Below are positions 51,869-60,504 of a stretch of 64,000 nt of DNA, one piece after another (position 1 is the stretch's first letter; each line of letters begins with the position of its first letter). The stretch is taken from positions 1,488,001-1,552,000 of the forward strand of contig CAVRUJ010000001.1 in the NCBI GenBank assembly GCA_963724385.1. The letters run 5' to 3'. The position numbers and the translations under genes are program-made. The notes under the pieces were generated by a model that was given only the letters and a program-made list of their open reading frames with translations, had not been told where the DNA came from and searched no databases. The DNA is from DASXQK01 sp963724385. Its GTDB lineage: Bacteria; Pseudomonadota; Alphaproteobacteria; Dongiales; Dongiaceae.

Positions 51869-52623
51869 GCAGCCTGGACGATCTTCGAGCCGCGGTAAGG
51901 CACTGATTTCGCCGCGAAGGGGCGCTTTCCCTGCTCAGGGGCGCGGTCCCGCCAACTGGCCGGATCGGGCGGGCCGAAGCTTCGTCGGATCAAATCGAAC
52001 TCGTGGCCGCCATGGGGGTCGCGGTAGCGGTCGCCTACTTTGACCTCGTCATACACCGCGCCGGTCTCATCGAAGCCCTTCCAGCCGGCGGCCTGGTAGG
52101 TGGCGCTGCGATCGTCGAGATCCACGGCCTTTGAGCCGCGCATGATCCCCTGGGCTTTTTCCGCCCTGGCCTCGTCCACCCAGGCCGAAACCAGGGTTCC
52201 GCCGCGCCTGATGCCCTCGGCGAAGACGTGGGCGTGCTCTTCGCTCACGCCCGCCTTGGTCAATGTGCCGACGATGCCGCCGGTCGCAGCGCCGACCACC
52301 GCCCCTGCGATCGCGCCCGCCGCAGTCGCCGCCAGCCATCCGGCCGCGATGACCGGGCCTATGCCCGGAATGACGAGCACGCCGAGCCCGGCAAGCAGTG
52401 CCGCGCCGCCGCCCACCACCGTCCCGACCGTGGCGCCTGCTTCGGCCCCTTTCGCCGCGCGACCCGACTTCAGCTCTTCGAGCAGCAGCGCGTGACGATT
52501 GTCGGCGTTGTAGGCGACGATGCTGATGTCTTCGGGGATGAAACCCGCCGCTTCGAGCGCGTGAAGCGCCCCGGCGGCGTCTTTGTAGCGGTCGAACAGG
52601 CCGCTCACGACTTTCCTCGCCAT
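51811..52623 (-). CDS. YflT-type general stress domain protein with glycine-zipper helices
   Basis: About 270 residues. Residues ~1-50 resemble the general stress protein 17M/YflT domain (VSGLFDRYKDAAGALHALEAAGF). Residues ~60-130 are two very Gly/Ala-rich hydrophobic helices (GATVGTVVGGGAALLAGLGV; AAGAIAGAVVGAATGGIVG), likely a membrane-inserting glycine zipper. The C-terminal ~100 residues are polar and unassigned. The ATG at 52623 has AAGGAGG before it; an upstream ATG at 52641 overlaps that site. The 3' end runs 58 bases into nnrS on the other strand. Confidence 0.72.
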   Translation of the reverse strand: MARKVVSGLFDRYKDAAGALHALEAAGFIPEDISIVAYNADNRHALLLEELKSGRAAKGAEAGATVGTVVGGGAALLAGLGVLVIPGIGPVIAAGWLAATAAGAIAGAVVGAATGGIVGTLTKAGVSEEHAHVFAEGIRRGGTLVSAWVDEARAEKAQGIMRGSKAVDLDDRSATYQAAGWKGFDETGAVYDEVKVGDRYRDPHGGHEFDLIRRSFGPPDPASWRDRAPEQGKRPFAAKSVPYRGSKIVQAAHIGRAPSLLTAGSASGRR

Positions 52624-52741
52624 GGGATGGGCCTCCTTCAAGAGCGATCGAGACTTCTTCTGGATCGACGAGCCTTAGGTTGGACCGTCCGCTGCCGGAA
52701 GCGCGGCCGGGACCCATGTAACAACAGAATGAGGGTTGGGG

Positions 52742-54238
52742 CTAGCCGACATCCTTCCTGCCGAAGAAGGCCCCGATCCGATCAAAGAGCCGGGCCGCGG
52801 CGCCGCCCTCGCCATGCGGGTCGGGCGGCTCCGCGTTGTCCGCAAGGCTGGACTGGATCGTCCGCTTCGTGAGCGCCCGATCCAAATCGGCCTTCAATTC
52901 GGGCCGCGCCTCAAGCAGGGCGAGGATGTCGGGCTTGCGAAGCTCATGAACCGTGCCGGCGGTGAGCGCGCGCACCGACACGCTCGAAGGCTTGCCGGAA
53001 AGCGCAGCGACGGCACCGAAATCGTCGCCCGGCCCGCGCCGATCGACCTCTATGGTCGTCCCATCGTCCTGCTCGCGCGTCAGGCTGACGATGCCGCTTT
53101 CGACGAGGAAGACGGAGCCGGCCTCGCTGTTCTGCTTCATCAGCACGTCGCCCGGCTGCACTGCCCGCTTTGTCATGGCCTTCTGCAGCGCCTCGCGCTC
53201 GGCCGGCAGCAGATGGGCGAACTGGGAGGCCCGTTCGACGAGCCTTGGAGCCGCGGGCTTCTGGGCCGCGGCGGCGAGGCGCAGGACCGGCTCCTCGCCG
53301 GCCGCGGCAACGGCGATGGACACCCCCGACCAGGCCGCCTGCCGATAGATGAAATTCAGCACGTCGCTCTTCACCTGGCCCGTCACGTCCACGCTTTTGA
53401 CGAAGAACCTGACTTGATAGACGACCGAGGAGGCGGCGAAGTCCTTGACCCTGATCTTCGGCCCAGGGTCGGTCAGCACGGCCCGGCAATTCAGCACGGC
53501 ATGCTCGATCAGCTCGATCCCGCGGGAGGGCGGTGTGCGATTGTCCAGGGAGACCGTGAACTCGACGCCCTGTGTCTCCGAGGGAAAGCTGAAATTGATG
53601 ATGCGCGACTTGGCGATGTTGCTGTTCGGTACGACGATGCTTTCGCGGGTCGTGGTCATGATATGCGTCGCGCGCCAGTTGATTTCGATGACCTGGCCTT
53701 CCGCGCCGCCTTCGAGCGCGATCCAGTCGCCGACGCGATAGGGCCCCTCGATGTTGAGCGCGATGCCGGAGAAAAGGTCGCCCAATGTGCTTTGCAACGC
53801 CAGGCCGAGCACGATGGCGATGACGCCAGAGGTGGCGAGCAGGCCGGTGATCGGAAGATCGAGGACGAGGCCGGCGACCGCGAAGCAGAGGCCGATGTAC
53901 ACGGCGCCGGCGAGCAGGTCGGTCGCGAACTTGCGCTCCTGCTCCCGGTGGTCGATCAGCAGGAAGGCGCGGCCCAGCGTGATCAGCAGGCGCGCCAGCC
54001 AGTACCACCAGAACATCTCCAGCAGCTGGAAGGCGAGGCGAGGGCTGCCCTGGATCGCGTCGGGCGGCGGCCGGAGAGGCGCGACCCCGGCGCGCCACAG
54101 GGTGACGCTGAACAGGGCCATATAGAGGATGCCGACAGCGAGCCGCGTCTTCGTCGGCTGGCGGAAGAGCCAGGCCGTGGCCGCAAGACCGGCCACACCG
54201 ACGAGGCTCGCAAGGAGAAGAGGCTGGTCGAAAATCAT
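52742..54238 (-). CDS. MscS-type mechanosensitive channel with cyclic-nucleotide-binding domain
   Basis: A 498-residue protein. Four to five N-terminal helices precede the MscS pore and beta domain (~130-290: GLALQSTLGDLFSGIALNIE; WRATHIMTTTRESIVVPNS). Residues ~350-460 form a CAP-type cNMP-binding domain (VQPGDVLMKQNSEAGSVFLV; GPGDDFGAVAALSGKPSSVS). The phosphate-binding cassette is not the canonical cAMP type, so the ligand is open. A class III cyclase gene lies 237 bases away, divergent. The channel may therefore be gated by a nucleotide made next door. Confidence 0.9.
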   Translation of the reverse strand: MIFDQPLLLASLVGVAGLAATAWLFRQPTKTRLAVGILYMALFSVTLWRAGVAPLRPPPDAIQGSPRLAFQLLEMFWWYWLARLLITLGRAFLLIDHREQERKFATDLLAGAVYIGLCFAVAGLVLDLPITGLLATSGVIAIVLGLALQSTLGDLFSGIALNIEGPYRVGDWIALEGGAEGQVIEINWRATHIMTTTRESIVVPNSNIAKSRIINFSFPSETQGVEFTVSLDNRTPPSRGIELIEHAVLNCRAVLTDPGPKIRVKDFAASSVVYQVRFFVKSVDVTGQVKSDVLNFIYRQAAWSGVSIAVAAAGEEPVLRLAAAAQKPAAPRLVERASQFAHLLPAEREALQKAMTKRAVQPGDVLMKQNSEAGSVFLVESGIVSLTREQDDGTTIEVDRRGPGDDFGAVAALSGKPSSVSVRALTAGTVHELRKPDILALLEARPELKADLDRALTKRTIQSSLADNAEPPDPHGEGGAAARLFDRIGAFFGRKDVG

Positions 54239-54475
54239 CGCCTGGCCTGCCGTCCGGACTCGGCGCCGGAAACCTGAAGAATTCGATGGCCGTTCGGCAT
54301 TGCCGCCGGGCGGCCAGCCCCGATACCTGGTTCGCTCGCCACGTTAGTCGATTGCCCTCACCGCCGCGAGGCCCGGAACGCGGCGGCATCCGACCCAGGC
54401 CAGAGGCTCGGCCCGATAGACTCCCTCCCGGGCCGCGCATAGAGTCCGAGCCATCGGGGCTGGAGAAGGCCGGAA

Positions 54476-56236
54476 ATGGCCGAAGAACAGGCTCAGCGGC
54501 GACTTACCACCATCCTTGCCGCGGACGTGGTCGGCTACAGCCGCCTCATGGGCGAGGACGAGGCGGGCACCCTGGCGGCGCTGAAGCAGCGCCGGCGGGA
54601 GGTGGTGGCGCCGCTGGTGAGCCAGCATGGCGGACGAATCTTCAAGCTCATGGGCGATGGCGTGCTGGTGGAATTCGCCAGCGTGGTCAACGCCGTGCAG
54701 TGCGCCGTGGCGGTCCAGAAGGGGATGGCGGCGGCGAATGCCGCACTGCCGCCCGACAAGCAGGTGCTGCTGCGCATCGGCGTCAATTTGGGCGACGTGA
54801 TCGTCGAGGGCGGCGACCTTTACGGCGACGGCGTCAATCTGGCCGCCCGGCTCGAGGGCCTGGCCGAGCCCGGCGGCATCTGCCTTTCCGAGACGGCCCA
54901 TCACCATGTCGCCTCCAAGCTGCCGCTCGGCTACCGCGACCTGGGCGAAAAGCCGGTCAAGAATTTCGCCAAGCCGGTGCGGGCCTACGGCGTCGGCCCC
55001 GAAGCGATCCATGGAAGGGAGCCGGCGCAGGCAAGAAAAGAAGAGCCGACCCAACCGCGCGACAAGCCGGCGATCGTCGTGCTGCCCTTCGCCAACATGA
55101 GCGGCGACCCCGAACAGGAATTCTTCGCCGACGGCCTGACCGAAGACATCCTGACCGAGCTCTCGCGGTTTCGCGACCTGCTTGTCATCTCGCGCAACAC
55201 CTCGAGCCGATACAAGGGCCAGGCCGTCGACGTGAAGAAGATCGCCAAGGAGCTGGCGGTGCACTACCTCCTCGAAGGCAGCGTGCGCAAGGCCGGCAAC
55301 CGGGTGCGCGTCACCGTGCAGTTGATCGATGCGGAAGCCGACCGCCATATCTGGGCGGACCGCTACGACAGGGAACTGGCCGACATCTTCGCCATCCAGG
55401 ACGAGGTGACGGCTTCCGTCGTCTCCACATTGCCTCGCCGCGTCGAGGCGGCGACGCGCGAGCGCTCGGCCAACAAGCCGACGGAGAACATGGCGGCCTA
55501 TGAGTGCGTGCTGGCGGGAAAACTGTTGCACCATCGCTCGACCAAGGCGGACAACGAGGCGGCGCTCGCCATGCTGGAGCGGGCCATCAAGCTCGACCCC
55601 CAATATGCCCATGCCCATGCCTGGCTCGCCTGCACGCTGGGCCAGTCCTGGTCCAACGGGTATTGCGTCGATCGCGAGGCCACCTGGAACAGGATCGTCG
55701 AGGAACTGCAGACCGCGCGTGCCCTCGACGACGACGACAGCGACGTGCACCGCATCCTTGCCGCCGTGAATATAGCCAGCAACGATCTCGACAAGGCGAC
55801 ATATCACCAGGAACGCGCGATCGCCCTCAACCCCAACGACGATCTGATCGTCGTCCAGGAAGGCGAAGTATTGACCTGGCTCGGTCGGCCCGAGGAGGGC
55901 ATCGAGTGGATCAAGAAGGCGATGCGCCTCAATCCCTACCACCCCGAGCGCTTCTGGAACCATCTCGGCCGGGCCTATTTCGTCGCCCGGCGCTATGGGG
56001 AAGCCATCGAGGCGTTCAAGCGCATCGGCACGCCGGACTTCACCCACCACGCTTTCCTCGCCGCGGCGCTAGGCCAGATTGGCAGTGCGGCCGAGGCGGG
56101 CAGGCATGCCGAACAGGTGCTCGTGCGCAAGCCCGACTTCACCGTGAAAGACTACCTTGCGACCCTTCACTACAAGCGCCAGGAAGACCTTGACCATCAC
56201 CGGTCGAGCTTGCTGAAGGTCGGCCTGCCGGCGTGA
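54476..56236 (+). CDS. Class III adenylate/guanylate cyclase with TolB-like and TPR regions
   Basis: A 586-residue protein. The N-terminal cyclase domain (~10-175) has metal aspartates in AADVVGYSRLMGEDE and KLMGDGVLVEF. Residues ~195-320 form a FlgO/TolB-like domain (PAIVVLPFANMSGDPEQEFFADGLTEDILTEL, in two parts), and ~330-570 several TPR motifs. Soluble; no membrane segment is seen. This arrangement is abundant in Bradyrhizobium-like genomes, with paralogues of unknown signals. It is divergent from the MscS-cNMP channel gene, which suggests that it may supply that channel's ligand. Confidence 0.88.
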   Translation: MAEEQAQRRLTTILAADVVGYSRLMGEDEAGTLAALKQRRREVVAPLVSQHGGRIFKLMGDGVLVEFASVVNAVQCAVAVQKGMAAANAALPPDKQVLLRIGVNLGDVIVEGGDLYGDGVNLAARLEGLAEPGGICLSETAHHHVASKLPLGYRDLGEKPVKNFAKPVRAYGVGPEAIHGREPAQARKEEPTQPRDKPAIVVLPFANMSGDPEQEFFADGLTEDILTELSRFRDLLVISRNTSSRYKGQAVDVKKIAKELAVHYLLEGSVRKAGNRVRVTVQLIDAEADRHIWADRYDRELADIFAIQDEVTASVVSTLPRRVEAATRERSANKPTENMAAYECVLAGKLLHHRSTKADNEAALAMLERAIKLDPQYAHAHAWLACTLGQSWSNGYCVDREATWNRIVEELQTARALDDDDSDVHRILAAVNIASNDLDKATYHQERAIALNPNDDLIVVQEGEVLTWLGRPEEGIEWIKKAMRLNPYHPERFWNHLGRAYFVARRYGEAIEAFKRIGTPDFTHHAFLAAALGQIGSAAEAGRHAEQVLVRKPDFTVKDYLATLHYKRQEDLDHHRSSLLKVGLPA

Positions 56237-56298
56237 TCCGCTTCACCAACCGGCGCTGCTCGTCCAAGATCCGTTTCCGGGATTCCGGTTTCCCGCCC

Positions 56299-56970
56299 TC
56301 AGAAGGGCGAGACGCCGATGAGATGCGAGTGACCGCCCAGCATCATGGCATAGGCCACAAGCGCAACGGCCGGGCGCCATAGGCCGACCTCCCGCCAATT
56401 CATGCTGTTTCGTCCCGCAAGGATCGCCCCGAAAGGCAGGATCGAGGTCTTGGCCGCGAAGCTCTCCCATGACGTTCCCTGCAGACGCCGGCGCTTGGCA
56501 TCGATCGAAGGCATGCCGGCGAGCGCCACCACGGCCCAGGCGGCGTAAAACACGGCCGAGGCCGCGTCGCCATTGGCCACGAGATGCACCAGCGCCCAGA
56601 TCGTCACGCCCGTGAGGAAGGGATGCCGGGTGATGCGGACGATGCCTTTTGGCCCCCGGCCGAGGCTTCCTTCCTGGGCCACCGCTGTCGGGTTGGGGGT
56701 CGCCAGGCCGATCACGACCAGAAGGAAGGCGGGGAGCATCGCCATGATGGCGACCGGCTTCCACCATTCCGGGCTGGTCCAGACGGCGATATAGGGCGCC
56801 TGGCGATAGGCGAGCACCATCCAGATGAGGCCCGCCACGGAGGCGAGCGAAAAAACGATCCGATAGCCCGTGGCGCCGAGAGCGCTCACCGCCCGGTCGC
56901 GAAGCTTCGTGCCGGCGATGCCGAGATGGATGCCGGCGAAGAACAGCGCGGCGAGGACCAGCAAGACCAT
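56299..56970 (-). CDS. nnrU: NnrU-family membrane protein
   Basis: About 223 residues with six or so helices. ITRHPFLTGVTIWALVHLVANGD, ATPNPTAV and LPFGAILAGRNSMNWREVG are hallmarks of the NnrU family. nnrU was named from a denitrification cluster; the fold is related to isoprenylcysteine methyltransferase-like membrane proteins, and its role is not settled. I chose the ATG at 56970, with AAAGGA upstream; the ATG at 56979 lies too close to that site. It shares the window with nnrS, but no nitrogen-oxide reductase genes are present. Confidence 0.88.
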   Translation of the reverse strand: MVLLVLAALFFAGIHLGIAGTKLRDRAVSALGATGYRIVFSLASVAGLIWMVLAYRQAPYIAVWTSPEWWKPVAIMAMLPAFLLVVIGLATPNPTAVAQEGSLGRGPKGIVRITRHPFLTGVTIWALVHLVANGDAASAVFYAAWAVVALAGMPSIDAKRRRLQGTSWESFAAKTSILPFGAILAGRNSMNWREVGLWRPAVALVAYAMMLGGHSHLIGVSPF

Positions 56971-57115
56971 GATGTCCATCCTTTCGACGTGCGCCCGCCG
57001 ATGACCGGCGATCGGCTCGGACGGTAGCAATATGTCTGCCAGCCGCCAGTCCCAAATGAACAGCGGCCATTGAAGGGCGCCGAGGAGCGTCCGGTGGCCC
57101 CGTTGGCGAAGACCT

Positions 57116-57128
57116 TAGGTAGTTCCCC
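57116..57128 (+). promoter_or_regulatory. FixJ-box-like sequence upstream of the receiver gene
   Basis: TAGGTAGTTCCCC, resembling the TAAGTAxTTTCCC-type motif I recall from rhizobial fixK and nifA promoters. It lies 108 bases before the start at 57236, leaving room for a promoter at the usual distance. The match is by memory and eye. Confidence 0.4.
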
Positions 57129-57235
57129 TTAGTTGCACTCAAGGTGCCCCAACTCCAGCGTGGGCTCGGACGAAGGTCTGATCGGGCCCCGGGAAAGACT
57201 AAAGCCGTCCTCTGCCGGAAAACCTCTGCCGTTCC

Positions 57236-57613
57236 ATGAACAACGAACAACGCCCAACGGTTTTCATCGTCGATGACGACGACATGGTGCGGGATTCCCT
57301 CAGGGCCTTGCTCGAGGCGCACCGGTTCCAGGTCCACGATTTCGAGTCGGCCCGGCGCTATCTCGGCGGCCGCGACGGCCTCGTACGGGGCTGCCTGGTG
57401 GTCGACATGCATATGCCGGACATGAATGGGCTCGAGCTGCTCCAGGCCCTGCGCAAGGCGGGGGACGCCACGCCGGTCGTCCTCTACACCGGCCGCAACG
57501 ACCCGGCGCTCGAAGCCCGCGCCATGACCGCGGGCGCTTCGGCGGTGCTCGACAAACCGGTGACCTACAAGATCCTGCTGGCGGCGATCCGACAGGCTCT
57601 GGGCTCCGGATAG
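57236..57613 (+). CDS. Single-domain response regulator (FixJ-receiver-like)
   Basis: A 125-residue receiver with no output domain. VFIVDDDDMVRDSLRALLE forms the acidic pocket, D57 in LVVDMHMPDMNG is the phosphoacceptor, and the conserved Thr (LYTGRND) and Lys (LDKPVT) are present. It is most like the FixJ receiver. It could be a phosphate sink or a competitor for FixL, or act by protein contact. It lies 98 bases before the FixK-type gene and may be co-transcribed with it. Confidence 0.88.
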   Translation: MNNEQRPTVFIVDDDDMVRDSLRALLEAHRFQVHDFESARRYLGGRDGLVRGCLVVDMHMPDMNGLELLQALRKAGDATPVVLYTGRNDPALEARAMTAGASAVLDKPVTYKILLAAIRQALGSG

Positions 57614-57624
57614 GTACTAACCCC

Positions 57625-57647
57625 TAGGTAGATTTCCGAAATTTCGG
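57625..57647 (+). promoter_or_regulatory. FixJ-box-like sequence overlapping a palindrome upstream of the FixK-type gene
   Basis: TAGGTAGATTTCC (57625-57637) resembles the sequence at 57116. It abuts a perfect 12-base palindrome CCGAAATTTCGG (57636-57647). Together they lie 65-87 bases before the start at 57712. This could be a FixJ activation site next to an autoregulatory or second-regulator site. Confidence 0.42.
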
Positions 57648-57711
57648 CCGGGCTTTGCCGCCGATAACCTCCACTCCGCAATCGACGCCAACTCAGGGAC
57701 AGGAGCCGAAC

Positions 57712-58473
57712 ATGGCAATAGCTCTCGCGATCAGGGTACCGAGCGAAGAAGCGAAGATGAGCAGGGCGGCGGCCGTGGCAAGCGGGGCCCTGGGACGGCC
57801 CAATCATGTGAGAGCTCTGCCGACAATGCAGCCGGCCGAGCGGACGGCGGCGGAGCTGGATCGCGCCGGCACGACGGTCGTCTGCCGCAGGGGCCAGACC
57901 CTGGTCGAGGAAGGCGATCCCGCGGAATACATCTTCAAGGTCGTTTCGGGCACGCTGCGTTCGGTGCGGCTGCTGGCCGACGGACGGCGCTACGTCGCGA
58001 GCTTCCATATGCCCGGCGATTTTCTCGGCCTCGCCGACAGCGAGAACTACAACCACAGCATCGAGGCCCTGGGCGACGCCGGGCTCATGCGCTACACGCG
58101 GACGAGCTTCGAAGCCATGCTCGACCGGGATCCGCATGCCGGGCGCCGCTTCTTCGGCGTCATGCGCAAGGAACTCTCGGCGGCCCAGGATCGCCTCCTC
58201 CTGTTGGGGCGCAAGACGGCGGCCGAACGCCTGGCGAGTTTCCTTCTGACCCTCGCCGACCGGAAGGCCGGCGAGAATGGCGCCAACAACCGCGAAATCG
58301 AGCTGCCCATGAACCGGTCCGACATGGCGGACTATCTGGGCCTGCGCATCGAGACCATCTGCCGCCTGCTCTCCGACCTCAAGCAACGCCGCATCATCGA
58401 CCTGCCGGGCATCCACAGCGTCGTGGTGCTGCGCCGCGACCTGCTGGAGAGCGAGAGCGAAGGCGACGCCTGA
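57712..58473 (+). CDS. fixK: Crp/Fnr-family regulator, FixK type
   Basis: A 253-residue regulator. The cNMP-like beta barrel (~45-150) includes CRRGQTLVEEGDPAEYIFKVVSG. The DNA-binding domain has PMNRSDMADYLGLRIETICRLLSDL, the FNR/FixK recognition helix with E-x-x-x-R expected to read TTGA half-sites. The N-terminal four-cysteine cluster of FNR is absent, which is why I call it FixK-type. The ATG at 57712 has AGGAG seven bases upstream. It is the most likely protein to use the four TTGAY-N4-RTCAA boxes in this window. The exact subfamily (FixK, NnrR, Dnr) needs a tree. Confidence 0.85.
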   Translation: MAIALAIRVPSEEAKMSRAAAVASGALGRPNHVRALPTMQPAERTAAELDRAGTTVVCRRGQTLVEEGDPAEYIFKVVSGTLRSVRLLADGRRYVASFHMPGDFLGLADSENYNHSIEALGDAGLMRYTRTSFEAMLDRDPHAGRRFFGVMRKELSAAQDRLLLLGRKTAAERLASFLLTLADRKAGENGANNREIELPMNRSDMADYLGLRIETICRLLSDLKQRRIIDLPGIHSVVVLRRDLLESESEGDA

Positions 58474-58506
58474 GCCTGAGCGCTAGGCCCAGCGGCGGGT
58501 AACGTC

Positions 58507-59490
58507 TTGCAGGCAATGACCTTGACGCAGGCCGGCCGGCCGCTGGTGGCGGTCGACCGGCCCGCGCTTCGCCCGGGCCCGCACCAGGTCCTGATCAAGG
58601 TCCATGCCTGCGGCGTCTGCCGCACCGACCTGCATCTCGTCGAGGGAGACCTTCCCGCCTGCAAGCTGCCCGTCGTGCCGGGCCATGAGATCGTCGGCCA
58701 TGTCGTCGAGCGCGGTCCGGCGGCGGCGCGGCTGCAGATCGGCGATCGCGTCGGCGTTCCCTGGCTCGGCTGGACCTGCGGCCATTGCCGGTATTGCCGC
58801 AGCGGCCACGAGAACCTCTGCCCCGACGCCCGCTTTACCGGCTGCCAGATCGACGGCGGCTTCGCCGAGTTCGCGCTCGCCAACGAGCGCTATTGCTTTT
58901 CGCTGCCCGAACGCTACGGCGACGTGGAGGCCGCCCCGTTGCTCTGCGCCGGGCTGATCGGCTACCGCGCCCTGCGCATGGCGGGAGAGGTCCAGACGCT
59001 CGGCCTCTACGGCTTCGGCGCCGCCGCCCACATCATCGCCCAGGTCGCCAGGCAGCAGGGCCGGCGCGTCTTCGCCTTCACCCGGGCAGCCAACGTCGCG
59101 GCGCAGCGCTTTGCCCTCGAGCTCGGCTGCGACTGGGCGGGCGGTTCGACGGAAGCGCCGCCGACGCCGCTGGACGCGGCCCTGATTTTCGCTCCCGTGG
59201 GCGAGCTGGTCCCGGCGGCGCTCAGGGCGACGGACAAGGGCGGCAAGGTCATCTGCGCCGGGATCCACATGAGCGACATCCCGAGCTTCCCCTATCGGAT
59301 CCTCTGGGAGGAGCGGTGCCTCAGCTCGGTCGCCAATCTCACCCGTGCCGACGCCGAGGCGTTCCTGGCGCTGGCGGCGCAGCTGCCGATCCGCACTCAC
59401 ACGGAGACCTTCCCGCTCGCCGAGGCCAACACCGCGCTGTCGCGCTTGAAGCAGGGCGAGTTGCGCGGGGCGGCGGTGCTGGTGCCCTGA
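58507..59490 (+). CDS. Zinc-dependent alcohol dehydrogenase
   Basis: A 327-residue medium-chain dehydrogenase. Catalytic zinc ligands lie in ACGVCRTDLH and PGHEIVGHV; structural zinc cysteines in CGHCRYCRSGHENLC. The Rossmann segment is LGLYGFGAAAHIIAQVA, slightly unlike the usual GxGxxG. It is the AdhA-like subfamily, probably oxidising or reducing short aldehydes and alcohols. The TTG at 58507 aligns with the family start (MxAM); an ATG at 58516 is possible. It follows the FixK-type gene by 33 bases and converges with the CBS gene three bases away. Confidence 0.88.
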   Translation: MQAMTLTQAGRPLVAVDRPALRPGPHQVLIKVHACGVCRTDLHLVEGDLPACKLPVVPGHEIVGHVVERGPAAARLQIGDRVGVPWLGWTCGHCRYCRSGHENLCPDARFTGCQIDGGFAEFALANERYCFSLPERYGDVEAAPLLCAGLIGYRALRMAGEVQTLGLYGFGAAAHIIAQVARQQGRRVFAFTRAANVAAQRFALELGCDWAGGSTEAPPTPLDAALIFAPVGELVPAALRATDKGGKVICAGIHMSDIPSFPYRILWEERCLSSVANLTRADAEAFLALAAQLPIRTHTETFPLAEANTALSRLKQGELRGAAVLVP

Positions 59491-59493
59491 ACC

Positions 59494-60504
59494 TCAACTC
59501 CACGACAGCATCAGCCCGATATCGCCCGGAAAGCCGCCGGGGAAGTCGAGAACCTTGGCGGAAAGGTGGAATCCCAGCGGCTTCAGCTCGTGGTCCCAGC
59601 GCAGGTAGATCTCGGCCGCCTCGCCGCGCAGGCTCTGCGGCCAGTCGGGCTCGGGCGCGTTGACCGCCCGGCCGCCGTCGGCGCAGAGGCTGGACGGGAA
59701 CCGCAGCAGCATGAATTCCTTCTCGCCATGCTCGGCGGCGGCCCGCGCGCCGTGCAGCAGGGTCTGCCACTTGCTGCTGCCGACGTGATGGTCGATCAGC
59801 TCCTGCATCCGCCGGCTGCGCACCTCAGCGGCGGCATGCGCCTCAGCCCGCCGGCGTTCGACCCGTTCGTGCTGGAAGCCCAGGGCCAGGTTGCGGAAGC
59901 CCTCGGACGAGAATTCGACCTCCCCGGCGGCATCGCGCGAGGCGCCGGCGTCGCCCGCGGGATCGGCCATCCCGGCGTGAACCCCCGCGGCATGGGCGAC
60001 GCGGCTTTGCGCCGACCCGCTCCCAAGCGCCGGCGGAGGCGGCGTCGGCGGCCTGGGGCGCCCGGTTTGACCGCGCACCAGGTCGGCCCGGCTGACGATG
60101 CCCACGATCTTGCCGTCGCGGACCACGGGTACTCGCTTGATCCGGTAAGTGGACAGGAGGTCGGCGATCTCGGCGGCCTCGGCCGATTCGCTGACGGTCA
60201 CCACCGGGGCGCTCATCAGGTCCTTCGCGGTGAATTCGGTGGAGCGGAGCTGGGCAAGGAAATCGGGGTTCAAGGGTTCACCCTCGGCCAGCATGGTCAG
60301 CCACCATTCGCGCCGCTGGCCGCGCACGTCCGGCCGGCGGCCCAACAGGTCGCCTTCGCTGACCATGCCGATGGGCGCGCCGGTGGCGTCAACCACCGGT
60401 ACGGCACTGATGCCGCCATCGAGCAGGACCATGGCGATGTTGCGCGCCGGCATATCGGGCGGCACCACCGTCACTTCCGTCGTCATCAGGTCGCGTGCCT
60501 GCAT
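59494..60504 (-). CDS. Two-CBS-domain protein with unassigned C-terminal domain
   Basis: A 336-residue protein. CBS domains lie at ~1-60 (MQARDLMTTEVTVVPPDMPA; GISAVPVVDATGAPIGMVSEGDL) and ~95-150 (KDLMSAPVVTVSESAEAAEI; IKRVPVVRDGKIVGIVSRADL). A Pro-rich linker and a helical region with the Arg/Ala-rich ERRRAEAHAAAEVRSRR precede a C-terminal domain (~235-336: KEFMLLRFPSSLCADGGRAV; DFPGGFPGDIGLML) that I do not recognise. The CBS half closely resembles the CBS-BON protein at 40504. It is divergent from arcD; a weaker half-matched FNR-like site is at 60580-60593. Confidence 0.82.
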   Translation of the reverse strand: MQARDLMTTEVTVVPPDMPARNIAMVLLDGGISAVPVVDATGAPIGMVSEGDLLGRRPDVRGQRREWWLTMLAEGEPLNPDFLAQLRSTEFTAKDLMSAPVVTVSESAEAAEIADLLSTYRIKRVPVVRDGKIVGIVSRADLVRGQTGRPRPPTPPPPALGSGSAQSRVAHAAGVHAGMADPAGDAGASRDAAGEVEFSSEGFRNLALGFQHERVERRRAEAHAAAEVRSRRMQELIDHHVGSSKWQTLLHGARAAAEHGEKEFMLLRFPSSLCADGGRAVNAPEPDWPQSLRGEAAEIYLRWDHELKPLGFHLSAKVLDFPGGFPGDIGLMLSWS

